A stretch of 64,000 bases of DNA from Tausonia pullulans. Lineage: Eukaryota; Basidiomycota; Tremellomycetes; Cystofilobasidiales; Mrakiaceae. The stretch lies in contig OX637630.1 of assembly GCA_951802195.1 (NCBI GenBank), forward strand, positions 124,001 to 188,000, read 5' to 3'. The notes below the pieces were generated by a model. That model did not search any database. It was not told where the DNA came from and was given only the letters and a program-made list of their open reading frames with translations. The translations under genes were made by a program, and so were the position numbers. This document shows positions 11,954 through 21,571 of this stretch, one piece after another. The first letter of the stretch is position 1; every line of letters starts with the position of its first letter.

Positions 11954-12055
11954 CTCTCTTTAAGACACCCGAAGGTTTCCAGATCGAAACTGGAGCCCGC
12001 AACTAAACTGCGGGCTGGCGCAATGGTAGCGTGTCGGGCTCATACTTAGAGTGAG
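11954..12055 (+). other. Leader-trailer helix flanking permuted tRNA copy 1
   Basis: The 11-nt leader segment 11954-11964 (CTCTCTTTAAG) can pair with the trailer segment 12045-12055 (CTTAGAGTGAG): nine Watson-Crick pairs, one G.U and one U.U mismatch. The trailer strand starts at the first base after A37. On the leader side a 3-nt bulge (A, C, then A38) separates this helix from the anticodon stem, with the predicted cut after its second base. That geometry is the one used by tRNA splicing endonuclease at a 3' splice site. Pairing is seen in the sequence; cleavage is inferred. Confidence 0.75.
11967..12044 (+). tRNA. Circularly permuted initiator tRNA-Met(CAU), copy 1
   Basis: The 3' half (11967-12002: A38, anticodon 3' strand CCCGA, variable AGGTT, T arm TCCAG/ATCGAAA/CTGGA, acceptor GCCCGCA, discriminator A) lies upstream of the 5' half (12009-12044: acceptor TGCGGGC, TG, D stem GCGC/GCGT, anticodon strand TCGGG, loop CTCATA ending at A37). 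A 6-nt linker CTAAAC separates them. Read in tRNA order, all four stems pair (acceptor 7 of 7) and the product is 72 nt. Initiator hallmarks are the T loop with A54 and A60, and GGG/CCC at 29-31/39-41. The break is at 37/38, the normal eukaryotic intron site. Internal promoter elements are reversed (B box before A box). A TTTT at 12066-12069 may end pol III transcription. It cannot be read as a normal-order tRNA. Confidence 0.88.
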
Positions 12056-12069
12056 CCAAACCTCTATTT

Positions 12070-12778
12070 TGCTTGCCGTGGAGGAGTTGGCCTTCTTGAC
12101 TGCAGCTAGGATCGGAAACACTTTCTGCTGATCAAAGGGTGGCCTCTAGACATTGTCATTAGATCGCACGGCCATCGGATAGATGGTCGACGGCAAGGCA
12201 GAGAAGCGAGGAGGTCGTCGCCCATAACGATGAGAGGCGGGAGCTGTTCAAGGACTCCTGGATTGTGAGAGCTCTGCCCTTGACTCAAGGGCGAGGGCAT
12301 CGAATCCATCAATAGCGACAATGGATTGCCCAGTACGGTGAGATTTCTCGACCGTTTCAACGCTGATCTGTCAAACCTTCAGCTTCACAGCCCCGACGGT
12401 ACGTGGTGGCTCGTGTAGAGCGTAACCGGCAACGACCATGCACAAATTAATGGCTGAGCTCAGTGTAGGTCGTCAACTGCGCCTTTCGGCCATTTCAGAT
12501 GTAGATCCATCCAAAGCGACCTCTCAACAAGGCATTCCGAAAGCAGACACATCGTTTATCGACAGCTCCCGAGAGAGATTGGTTGGCAGAGAGGAGCTGG
12601 AGTCTCCAAAGGTCCATTAGTGACACGACGTCTCGCGGCCACGCGGCGATCGAGTGCCAGTCTGTTCGTCAGCACCTCGCACAGATACCACGCAGCTCAT
12701 CGATGAGGCGCACCACTTTAATAGCTGTCCCTGGTCTACAACCGACGACGTGCCGGTGAATGTCATGATACCCTGAGC
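12070..12778. other. Intergenic region, no gene recognised
   Basis: About 700 bp between the permuted tRNA and tRNA-Gly. The longest ORF (12438-12620, 60 codons) has no family resemblance, no splice context and ordinary composition; I treat it as chance. No further tRNA half was found on either strand. Confidence 0.45.
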
Positions 12779-12783
12779 AAAAA
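12779..12783 (-). terminator. Pol III terminator of tRNA-Gly
   Basis: Five A on the plus strand (T5 on the transcript strand) begin three bases past the discriminator base of the tRNA, the usual pol III stop position. Confidence 0.7.
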
Positions 12784-12786
12784 GGA

Positions 12787-12858
12787 TGAATGTGAGGTGA
12801 ATCGAACACCTGTCTCAAGAATGGAAATCTTGAATAATAACCACTATACGACACATCC
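12787..12858 (-). tRNA. tRNA-Gly(UCC), ordinary order, no intron
   Basis: On the minus strand the 72-nt sequence folds as a normal cloverleaf: acceptor GGATGTG with CACATTC (one G.U), TC, D arm GTATAGTGGTTATTAT, anticodon stem CAAGA/TCTTG, loop TTTCCAT with anticodon UCC at 34-36, variable AGAC, T arm AGGTG/TTCGATT/CACCT and discriminator A. The D arm is typical of fungal glycine tRNAs. It serves as an internal control: an ordinary pol III gene with T-loop TTCGATT about 0.8 kb from the permuted gene. Confidence 0.9.
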
Positions 12859-12940
12859 ATGTAACATTTGATACTACATATACACAAGCCAATGCACAAT
12901 ATGTCAAAAATAAACGTCTTACCAAACATGACTTAAATAC

Positions 12941-12960
12941 AAAAAAAAAAAAAAAAAAAA
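12941..12960 (+). repeat. A20 homopolymer tract
   Basis: Twenty consecutive A lie at the boundary between the tRNA-Gly neighbourhood and the repeat- and retroelement-rich block to the right. It may be the 3' poly(A) of a reverse-transcribed insertion or simple slippage; no target-site duplication was established. Confidence 0.6.
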
Positions 12961-13451
12961 CACAACCACCATCTCGGTGGTTCGACCAACCCCCCTCTCA
13001 CGGCACCTCGGCCGAATCTGTCGCGCTCGGTCATGTCCGCTCTCCCTCTATCTAGCTACAACTCGCTATCTCTCATAGGGTTACGTCGACCTCTACGTAC
13101 AACTCAAGATTTAAAAACATATATAAATACTGTGGTGGTGGGAAGATCGACACGCTGGGGCTGGGAGTGATACCGATGGCGAAGGGAGGCTTGCCGGTAA
13201 TGAAGGTGGTTAGTCGTTCGGACAGTTGGCGCGTGATTTTGGTCTTCTCTTCTCTTCCCCCATCCTTTCCACCCTCCTTGTTAAGATTGGCCCAGTGGTC
13301 GAGGGCTGGAAAGGACAAGTGAAGAAGGGAAGTCTGTTAGGGTTGGCCTAAGTGTTAGGATTGGCCCAAGGATCAATGGCAGAGAAGATTGGGTGAGGAG
13401 AGGAACGTTAGTGACGAAGTGTACTGAGAGCGGTGGCGGGTGATGAAAGGG

Positions 13452-13753
13452 AACTGAAGTGATGGAGGTGACACGGGCTCGTTCAAGGGTCTTGGGCAAG
13501 TTCGTCGGGTCCAAATGATAGTCAGAGTGCAGAACGAAATCTACGATGAAATGAGCGTTTTATGGACGAGTGATGAGAACAAGGGAGTGATGAGGATAAG
13601 GAAGTGATGAGAAAGTTTAGAAAGCAAAGAGTGTGGGACAGATGAGGCAACAAAGGAATAAAGGAATGGGAACGCTGATCAAGCAAGGGAAAGGCTACAC
13701 TGGCGCTGCGTTGGCCTGGCGCAGGGTCGAGGTAGCGAGTCCGCGAGATCCTG
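13452..13753 (-). repeat. LTR/leader-like repeat, copy 1 (inverted relative to gag)
   Basis: This roughly 300-bp unit recurs as a direct copy at about 13812-14098 and as an inverted copy at about 14120-14520, the latter leading into the gag region. Shared landmarks read on the minus strand include TCTGCACTCTGACTATCA, GTCCCACACTCTTTG and the AAGAC core near the gag-proximal end. Association with gag suggests an LTR or 5' leader of the retroelement, probably left as a solo copy. Ends are approximate. Confidence 0.6.
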
Positions 13754-13811
13754 ACACAAAGGGTCAACGGTTGAGTGGGATGGGCGAGGAGTGAGGTTAG
13801 GTGGAGGAGTA

Positions 13812-14098
13812 GACTGAAGTGCTCGCGGTGACACAGGCTCGTTTAAAGGTCTTGGGCAAATTTGCCAATTTCAAATGATAGTCAGAGTTCAAAACTGAAG
13901 GTACGATGAGCTGCGCGTGTTATGGACGGGGGTGAACAATGGAGGGATGAGAAAGTTTAGAAAGTAAAGAGGTGGGACAGATGAGGCAAAGTAAGGAACG
14001 AAGAAACGGAAATGCTGATTGAGTAAGGGACAAGCTACTTCGGCGCCGAGTTCACCAGCGCAGGGACGAGGTGACAAATCCGGGAGATCCGCAGATCC
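13812..14098 (-). repeat. LTR/leader-like repeat, copy 2 (inverted relative to gag)
   Basis: Direct repeat of the unit at 13452-13753, about 360 bp downstream. It shares GGTCTTGGGCAA, CAAATGATAGTCAGAGT, TTATGGACG and GATGAGAAAGTTTAGAAAG with modest divergence. The visible mismatch level implies the copies are not recent. Ends are approximate. Confidence 0.6.
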
Positions 14099-14119
14099 GG
14101 AAAATCTGTGAGGTCAGGA

Positions 14120-16200
14120 CGATCCTATTCCCCATCCCCTCTTCCTCCCTCCGCTATTTCTACTATGGATAGGTTTTCCCTCTCGTCCCCCTCCCCTCCC
14201 CATCCATACAATCCCCTCTTCATTGTTAAACTTTCTCTCCCATCCCTCCCTCTCTGCCAGGACCTCGCGAAAGCGCCACTCGGCTCCGCGCCTGTGTAAA
14301 AATCCCTCTCCCTTGCTTACTCGGCTCCCCTATCCTCGGCCTCTATTCAGCCACACTGTCCCACACTCTTTGTTGTCTCACCCTTATAACGCTCAGTTCA
14401 TTGTACATTTTGTTCTGCACTCTGACTATCACTTGGATTCAACGACCCTGCCGAAGACCTCGAAGCGAGCCCGGGCCACCTCCAGACTTCAGTCCACTCA
14501 TCCATCAAGGCCCCCTCCACACCCGTCCTCCTCAGCCTTCAACCCTCATGATAATCCCTAAATCAGTCAAAGTCACCCCTCGCCACCCGCCCGCTCTTCG
14601 CAACTCCAACATCGACACCGCCCCAGTCAACACGGACAATCCTGAAGCCGCCCCATTGGTCCCTCAAACCGCAACTGAGCTTGCCCTCGCAAACCAAGTT
14701 GAAAAACTGTGGTCTGCTATTCGAACCCTTCGACAGCATCAGCAACAGCAACAGGCATCGATTATCAACTCGCATACCCAAGTCTGGGATTACTACGGCC
14801 CTGACCCCCCCACCTTCAGTGGCAAGAGATCGGGCTCAGAGACCTTCGTCCTCAAGCTCGAAAACACTTTCTGTCTGAGACCCGTGTCCCTTGGAACCGA
14901 CGACATGAAGATTCAGTACGCGATCTCGCTCCTCACGGATGACGCCTTCAATTGGGTCCGCCCTCACCTCCTCGCCTATGATTCCGACCGCCCCGACTGG
15001 TTCGCCACCTGGCCACAATTCCGAGCCCGCCTCCTCAAAGTCTTCGGGGACACCGACCGCATCACAACCGTCCGTCAGACTCCTGCACCCCGCAACGTCA
15101 GCCGACCGACCGTCGCCTCAGTCGTTCCTCCCGCTGGACGTACCCTTTTCCCAGTCGCACCTATGGTCAGCACCTCAGCCGCAGGCCCCTTCCCCATGGA
15201 GATCGATGCCACCTCTCGGCCTCGCGGTCCCCTCTCCAACGCGGAGAAGGAGCGCCGTAGACGTGGCAGCCTCTGCCTATACTGCGCCAGCAAGGATCAT
15301 CGAGTCATCAACTGTCCCATCGCTCCTCGTCGATCCTAGAACATCTCGGCCATCTCGACAGCCAATAGCGCCAACGACGTCCCTCGTTTAGCCACCATCA
15401 AGACGCGGTGTGCCTAGCCGACCCTCCCGACTCGACGACGTCACCTTCATCTGCCAACGGACCCTCGCCTTTCGACAACATTTCTGGACCCCCTCTGTAT
15501 TCCTTCTCCAATTACACCGCGAAAATACTACCTCACAGTCCTCCCATAAATCCCCCGGTCGACCACTATCCACTATCTTCCAACCTAGTCCACTAGCTCT
15601 CCACCACCGACAGCCCCAGTTCTAAGGCTAAGGCTTCCTTCCCCGAGGAAGATCACGTCGTCCTACCCCCTTCCACCTTCTTCGGATCCATCTCCCTCGA
15701 CATCTACGCGCTTCTCGACAGCGGCGCCACCTCCAACTTCAGACGAGAGACGAGTCGATGCGCACTCGGTTCCATTTGTCACCAAGACTGCGCCTCGCAC
15801 CCTCGGGGTCGTCGACGGCCGCCCGATCGCATCCTGAGCCGTCATGCATCACATCTATCCACTGGCCCTCACCATCTCCAACATCGACACACCGAATCCA
15901 TCCAATCCATCCCTTTCGACGTCAACTCGCTCGTCCACCCCCCGGTCATCCTCCTCAGTATCCCCTGGCTCAAACGAAACAATTCCTCGATCGACTGGCC
16001 AGCGCATCACCTTGTCTTCGGCTCGCAGTACTGCTGGAGCTCCTGTCTCCAGAGCGCCCTCCACCACGCCTACATCAAGGTTTTCGGGAGGCCCTTGGGC
16101 TCGGAACTCCTCCGCTTTGGTCAGACGATCACACCATCCCTCTCAAGGACAACGCGCAGCCCCTCCTCTAATCATTCGCAGCGATGTTGACAATCATCTC
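14120..16200 (+). mobile_element. Ty3/gypsy-type LTR retrotransposon fossil (leader, gag, protease remnant)
   Basis: A plus-strand copy of the LTR/leader-like repeat (about 14120-14520) runs into a gag region (about 14550-15340). That region has a capsid-like block around PPTFSGKRSGSETF and VFGDTDRI and ends in a CCHC zinc knuckle, CLYCASKDHRVINCP. Further right (about 15660-15740) is a retropepsin-like ALLDSGATSNF motif. This order is typical of fungal Ty3/gypsy elements. No reverse transcriptase, RNase H or integrase was recognised, so the element is severely truncated as well as broken in several places. It is a fossil of moderate age, judged by divergence among its repeat copies. Confidence 0.75.
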
Positions 16201-16620
16201 CTTCTCGCCAGCGCGAGAACGGTGGCTTTCCATTCCCACGGCTTGAATCGTTGGACAGATGCGTCCGCGCCTCTTCTCGGAGCATGGCCGGCGTTGAAGT
16301 GGTCCTTGTCTGGCTCGCCAGCCTTTCGCCGATACACACAACCTCGGAATTCGGAGGACAAGGAGGACCACGGGCACGAGGAATCCAAGGCGCAGATCGA
16401 AGCTCTCACCCCAATCGACTTGAACAATGTCATCATTTCTGTTGAGGGAAAACCCACTCCCTATACCCACGTCTCCCTCTATCTCGCGGGGTCGAAGGTG
16501 ATGCCGCCGCTGGATGCGTCTGTGCAATACTGCGCCAATGGTACCGTCAACATTGATCTCCGCTTCAAGTTGCTCGAGCCTGACAACTGGTACAGGGAGG
16601 TCTACCGATTCTCCAAGTAA
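16201..16620 (+). other. Unrecognised open segment right of the retroelement fossil
   Basis: An open frame continues to a stop at 16618-16620. Its last 75 residues look protein-like rather than random, with blocks ALTPIDLNNVIISVEGKPTP, VQYCANGTVNIDLRFKLL and WYREVYRFSK. I do not recognise the family. It could be the 3' part of a host gene captured or cut by the insertion, or retroelement-derived sequence. No start or splice sites could be assigned. The roughly 350 bp after it, up to the Vps3844 gene, shows only an A-rich stretch with A9 near 16867. Confidence 0.3.
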
Positions 16621-16970
16621 TGCTACGAGGACCCGGGCTACGCCCCAGAAGTACTGCCTCGTCACCCTGCCGATTATTTGGCGGTGAATCCTGAGGGTGT
16701 TGTCATACCTTTTGAACAGTACTGAGAGGAGACGGAGAAATGGGAGGAGTAGATTCATTTGGATTTCTGGTTGTTCCTCGTTTGCTAGAACATGTATACA
16801 TTCGAGAGGGGAGGAGATCCTCCTTCGTTTGCTTCTAAAATAGTGTAAAAGAAGGGAGGAGGAACCAAAAAAAAACCCCCCAGCCATTGCTTCCCATCAT
16901 CGGCGCGAGTGGACGAGCCACTCCGACGCCCTCTCACTCCCACCCTTACTCATTCCTAGCTGGTTCATGC

Positions 16971-18973
16971 TCAGTCCCGCTTGATCGGGCCGACGGTGCC
17001 CCCGGCGAGAACGCTCGGGAGCGGGACGTTGCCGACGGTGTAGAGGAGGGCGATGGAGCCAACGATGAGAAGGAGGAGAAAGATAACAGTGAAGACGAGG
17101 AGGATGAAGGGTCTGTGGAGGAGTGTGCGCTTATGAGCAAAGAAAAGAGGGAAAGACGGGAAGGGAGAGTCACACTTACTGAGAGAGGTCGACCTTCTCG
17201 CAGGCCGCGCCCGCGTACTGCGTCCTCTTGCCGTCCTCCGTGACCTCGGAGCCGCACGAGCACGTCCAGCAGCTCTTAGCTCCTCGTTTGGTCTCACCGC
17301 AAGTGCCCCGGCCGGAGCAGCTGTCTGTGGCATTGGTGCAGGCCTCGAAGGAGGTGAGGCACTCGGAGACCGAGTAGACGGGACCAGGGGTGAAGTAGCT
17401 CGCGTTCTCGAGCTTGAGAGATGAGACTGGGGCTTGCTGGTGAGAAGAGATGAGGGAGCGGCGACGGACAGAAGAGTCAACTGATGGGGGAGTGAGGATG
17501 AGGATGAAGGGGGTCTGGGAGGCAGTCATCTGGCAGGCCAAAGAACAAGCAAATCATCGTCAGCTGTGTTCAGAGTGATAATCTCATCACCGAAGACGAA
17601 CCGAAGCAATCGATCCCTGGACGACCCCGACGGCGGCGTTGTACTCCTCCGAGCTGCGGTCGATCTGCTCAAGACCCTGGACACTGAGCGCCTCGTATGC
17701 CTCATGTTCCTCGCTTCCAGAGTCGTCAATCTCGATGAAACCATCGACCCAGCTGGAGAGAGCCTCGAGCTCTTGCTTGAGAGCGTGGCTTGCCTCTATA
17801 TGAGGGTGGGATCGGTCGGTCGGTCAGCACCTGGTGAACGCGCTTCCGCCTCGCCTCATTTGGGTCGACTCACCGGAGGATGAGAGGTCGAACGCGTCGA
17901 GGAGGAACTTGGGAAGGTGAACGTTATCCGAGATGGATGCGAGTGCGTGCGTGAGGAACGTCGACGCCCGGTGGAGGTACGGCGCGAGGAGGTCGGAGAA
18001 GTGGGAGGAGGAGAGGGTAAAGGTCGGAGGCTTCGAGATGAAGTCTGCATTTGGAAGGAGGACGGGCGGGAGCGAGGCGTCAGGAACTGGCTGATCCGAG
18101 TGAGAGGGATGGCCCGATTGTTGACAGGCGAGCGAAGCAGGCAGGCAGGCGGAGACAATTGAAAGCGCGATCTCGCCAAGCGAGCGAGCTGTAGTAGCAG
18201 CCCAGCGGCGGCTGATCCTTATTCCAAAGAAGAGGGTCTAATCGAGCAACTCTCGCCTCCAAGATGCTTCAGAGCTCTCAAGAAGGGGCCAGACAGGCCA
18301 GATGCGTTAATGCGGTTGGCCACCAACGCGCCGCTCAGGCCGCGACCGGACCCCTTAGCTACCGGAGGCCCCCCCCCCCCCGGTCAATGCATCCTCCCTG
18401 AACAACCGAGGAGGTCGAACAAGATAGGAGAACCTCAGACCGATAGTCGGCAGCATGCATGACTGGGCTGAAGCTCTCCATCTGAAGCCCACGATCGCAC
18501 ATTCAATGCAGCGAGCCGGCTCCCCGTCGAGGGGAGTTGCCAGAGCGGTGAAACGACGCTGGCGGCGGCGACAGCTGCTACAACCTCAGCCTAAACGAAG
18601 GAGCTCCCATAGCAGTGAAGGCAGGCCCAATGGTAGCAAAGAATCATCGGAAAGATAACAGGCAAGACTCACCGTCGGCATCGACAACGCCCTGAACGAC
18701 AAGAATCTTGGGCTTGGCCGACTCCGGAGCGACCGCCGCTGATCCAGTCAACATATGGACCCAGTCACCAAGAGCCGGGAGGAGATGGCCCTTGGTGGCA
18801 CCGAGGTGATGGGCGATGACGGTGTGGGCCTCATCGTCTGAAAGGGCTGGAGGCGAGGCGGTCTGGCCGTCGTGCGGGCTCGGGTGGAGATAGACCTGGG
18901 GCGCCAAGAGCTGGGCGGCGAGGGACGAGACTGGAAGGAGGACAACGGCGGCGGAGAGAAGGGGGAGACGCAT
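16971..18973 (-). CDS. Vps3844/DUF3844 ER membrane protein
   Basis: Exons on the minus strand start at the ATG at 18973 with a signal peptide, MRLPLLSAAVVLLPVSSLA. A lumenal region follows (VYLHPSPHDG, then PPTFTLSSSHFSDLLAPYL). Near the C-terminus is a Cys-rich block with CLTSFEACTNATDSCSGRG and SCWTCSCGSEV, then AGAACEKVDLSQPFILLVF and a transmembrane helix. The end GNVPLPSVLAGG is followed by a short basic tail. That Cys pattern plus the LPSVLAGG ending is diagnostic of the fungal DUF3844 (Vps3844 C-terminal) family, ER-located with a suggested role in vacuolar sorting. Intron 1 (18087-18672, 586 nt) is far longer than its neighbours. It is divergent from cysteine synthase across 304 bp. 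Confidence 0.88.
18369..18381 (+). repeat. C13 homopolymer inside a long intron
   Basis: Thirteen consecutive C lie within the 586-nt first intron of the Vps3844-like gene. Two other G/C runs in the window (44585-44597 and 61271-61283) also count exactly 13. Confidence 0.8.
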
Positions 18974-19277
18974 GGTGAACGATGGGAGGGAGAGGAGTTG
19001 GTGGTCGTTGCAGGCGAGAGGGAAGCGACGGCGAGGCCTCGATGACATCCTCGCCTCAAGCTCACCCCGACAACAGGTCGCCCGGCAACCACCACCACTC
19101 GAGCGCTCCTTGAGCCCACGCTTTGACAAGCGGCCTCGTATCGCACTATCTGCTCTCTTCTGGCGAGAGAATTGATTGGCCCACCCTCGTCAACCTTCTT
19201 CTCTTCGTCTTAGCGGCGTCCGCGCCACGCGCGTCGTACCGGACCAAACGGACACCAGCTGCTACTTCTCGCCCGCC

Positions 19278-21571
19278 ATGTCCTCTATCCTCGCCTATAT
19301 TCCGGCCTTTCTTCTCCCCCCCTCCAACAAGACATCATCCAAGTTCTCACGTCGCGTCTACGTCGGCATTGTCCTCGGCTTCGCGCTCTCGCTCTCTTCG
19401 ACTTCCCTGGCGCTCTATCTCCAGCAGCGTCGACGCGCCAAAGCCGCCCGCAAGGTCTCGCCGAGGCCAATTGAACTAAGGACCGACGAGATTGTTCAGG
19501 GCGTCGTCGGACTCATAGGTTGGTTCTTTTGGGATGAATTGCACATCTAGGTGGGGGAGGCAGCAGCAGAACGCGCCACACGTCCGCCTGGGAGCACGTC
19601 ATTTGAGAATCATCCACTAACTCTCCTACCGCTGTCGGCCTTTAGGCAACACGCCTTTGGTCCGGATCAACTCTCTAAGTGATGCACTCGGTGTTGAGAT
19701 TCTCGTATGTGTGGGCGACCGTCGCTCTAAATCAGTGGTCGCCGTTCACTAACCCCGACGCGCATGCTTCTCTCGATCGGCGCGTACCCAGGGCAAGGCA
19801 GAGGTTGGCGTTTCTCATACTTGCTCGTAGTCTCCGTCTGGTGCTTACTCTCTCTTTTATGGGCTACAGTACCTCAATCCTGGCGGCTCGCCGAAGGACC
19901 GAGTCGCCCTTCGGAGTTCGTCATTCGTACCATTCTCTTCCACTTTTCAAACACAAAGTTTAACCACACTTGTCCCACAGTTGTTGAGGACGCCGAGGCA
20001 TCTGGACTCCTTCACCCACACACCAACTCTTGTATTTTTGAGGGCACTGTCGGCTCCACCGGCATCTCTATCGCCACCATCGCCAGAGCAAAGTATGCCC
20101 TGTCTCTTGGCTCTCAGTCGAGTAACATTGGCTGACTTGCTTTTCAGGGGCTACGAGTGCGAGATAGTCATGCCCGACGACGTTGCTGTGAGTACAACAC
20201 CTCTTATTAGTCGGCTGTCGCTCAATCTTACGCTTTTACGTCTCTAGATTGAGAAGGTCGCTGTCCTTGAGTCCCTTGGAGCTCGTGTCCTCCGTGTCCG
20301 GCCAGGCAAGTTTTTGTTCTTCAATCACTGTCCTCTCCAGCTGCTCAAAGTCTTGTACTTCTATCCAGCCTCATATGTCGACGCCACCCAATTTGTCAAC
20401 CTCGCCCGATCTCGCGCCCTGGCTTTCGGCGAGACCATCCTTACCTCCCTCCCAGGCGTCAAGGACCAGCTCGGCGACGCCTCGGTCGCGCATCCGTCTA
20501 GCACAGCTGATGGCATCTCTACGCTAGCGTCCACCTCAGCCGTCGCATCTGCTGAGGCGGATGCGCTCCCAAGGACGGATGGCCGCGGGGAGGAGGACCT
20601 CGTCGTGAGCAATAAGGGCAAGATGGACGGCGAGTCCTGGAAGGATGGTCTCTCTCCTCGAGGCTTGTGAGTTCCGCTTTACTTCGTGGTCCTTCACGTG
20701 TTCTGATGTACTCTCTTCCTTTCATTTCTCCATCAGTTTCGCCAACCAGTTCGAAAACGAGTCCAACTTCCAAGCCCACTACAGCACGACGGGCCCAGAG
20801 ATTCTCCGCCAAACCAACGGCTGCGTCGACGCCTTTGTCAGCGGCGCCGGAACGGGTGGAACCATCTCGGGCGTTGGCGTGTTCCTCAAGAAGCGGCTCG
20901 GAGACAACAATGTCCGTCTGGTGCTCAGTGACCCAGAAGGAAGTGGGCTATTCAACAAAGTGCGTTGCGCATGGGAGAGACTTGCTTGCTCTTCACCGGA
21001 CCCCTCACTGACGATTGATGCATGCTCTCAGGTCAAGTATGGCGTAATGTACTCGAGTCAGGAACGCGAGGGGTCCAAACGCCGCCATCAAGTTGACACT
21101 GTCGTCGAGGGCATTGGAATCAACCGGATCACGCACAATTTCCTCCTCGGCCACCCATATATTGATGATGCCTACCAGTTCGTCGTCATCTGTTTCCCAT
21201 GTCTTTTATTATTATTATCATTATTGGTCTGACGAGCCTTTCCCTCCAGAGTAACGGACAACGAGGCGATCGCCATGGCCCGCCACCTTGTACTCAAGGA
21301 CGGCCTCTTCCTCGGCTCCTCATCCGCTTGCAACCTAGTTGCATGCGTCCGACTTATCCGAGAAGGCAAAATTAAGCCTGGAGGTCGCGTCGTAACTATC
21401 CTCTGCGACTCTGGGTCGAGACATTTGTGAGTCATTCGACGAAGCCTCAGCCGTTCTGTCTGACTGTTTGTTGATTGGGTGCGCGGCAGCTCCAAGTTCT
21501 GGAACGACGAGTACCTCAGGAACGCCGGGCTCGAGGTCTCGAGCGATATTTCGGCCATGCTTTATGAATGA
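19278..21571 (+). CDS. Cysteine synthase 2, N-terminally membrane anchored
   Basis: About ten exons encode a PLP-dependent fold-type II enzyme. The N-terminus has a hydrophobic anchor, VYVGIVLGFALSLSSTSLAL, followed by an RRRAKAARK stop-transfer, consistent with the mitochondrial outer membrane placement of fungal cysteine synthase 2. Catalytic features are GNTPLVRINSLS, the PLP lysine in NPGGSPKDRVAL, EGTVGSTGISIA, the phosphate-binding SGAGTGGTISGVG and the C-terminal LCDSGSRHLSKFWNDEY. An acidic Ser/Ala-rich insertion of about 80 residues precedes FFANQFENESNFQAHY; insertions here are a feature of this subfamily. The predicted reaction forms cysteine from an activated serine and sulfide, but this subfamily may act on other substrates. 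Confidence 0.92.

Noticed and set aside
12438-12620. 60-codon ORF in the gene-poor region
   Set aside because: No family resemblance and length expected by chance.
12975-12998. GGTGGTTCGACCAACC, T-arm-like
   Set aside because: The pairing is a short local palindrome; flanks do not give acceptor or D arms.
12961-16880. CRISPR, prophage or bacterial mobile island
   Set aside because: The whole window is eukaryotic with spliceosomal introns; repeats here fit a decayed LTR retroelement.
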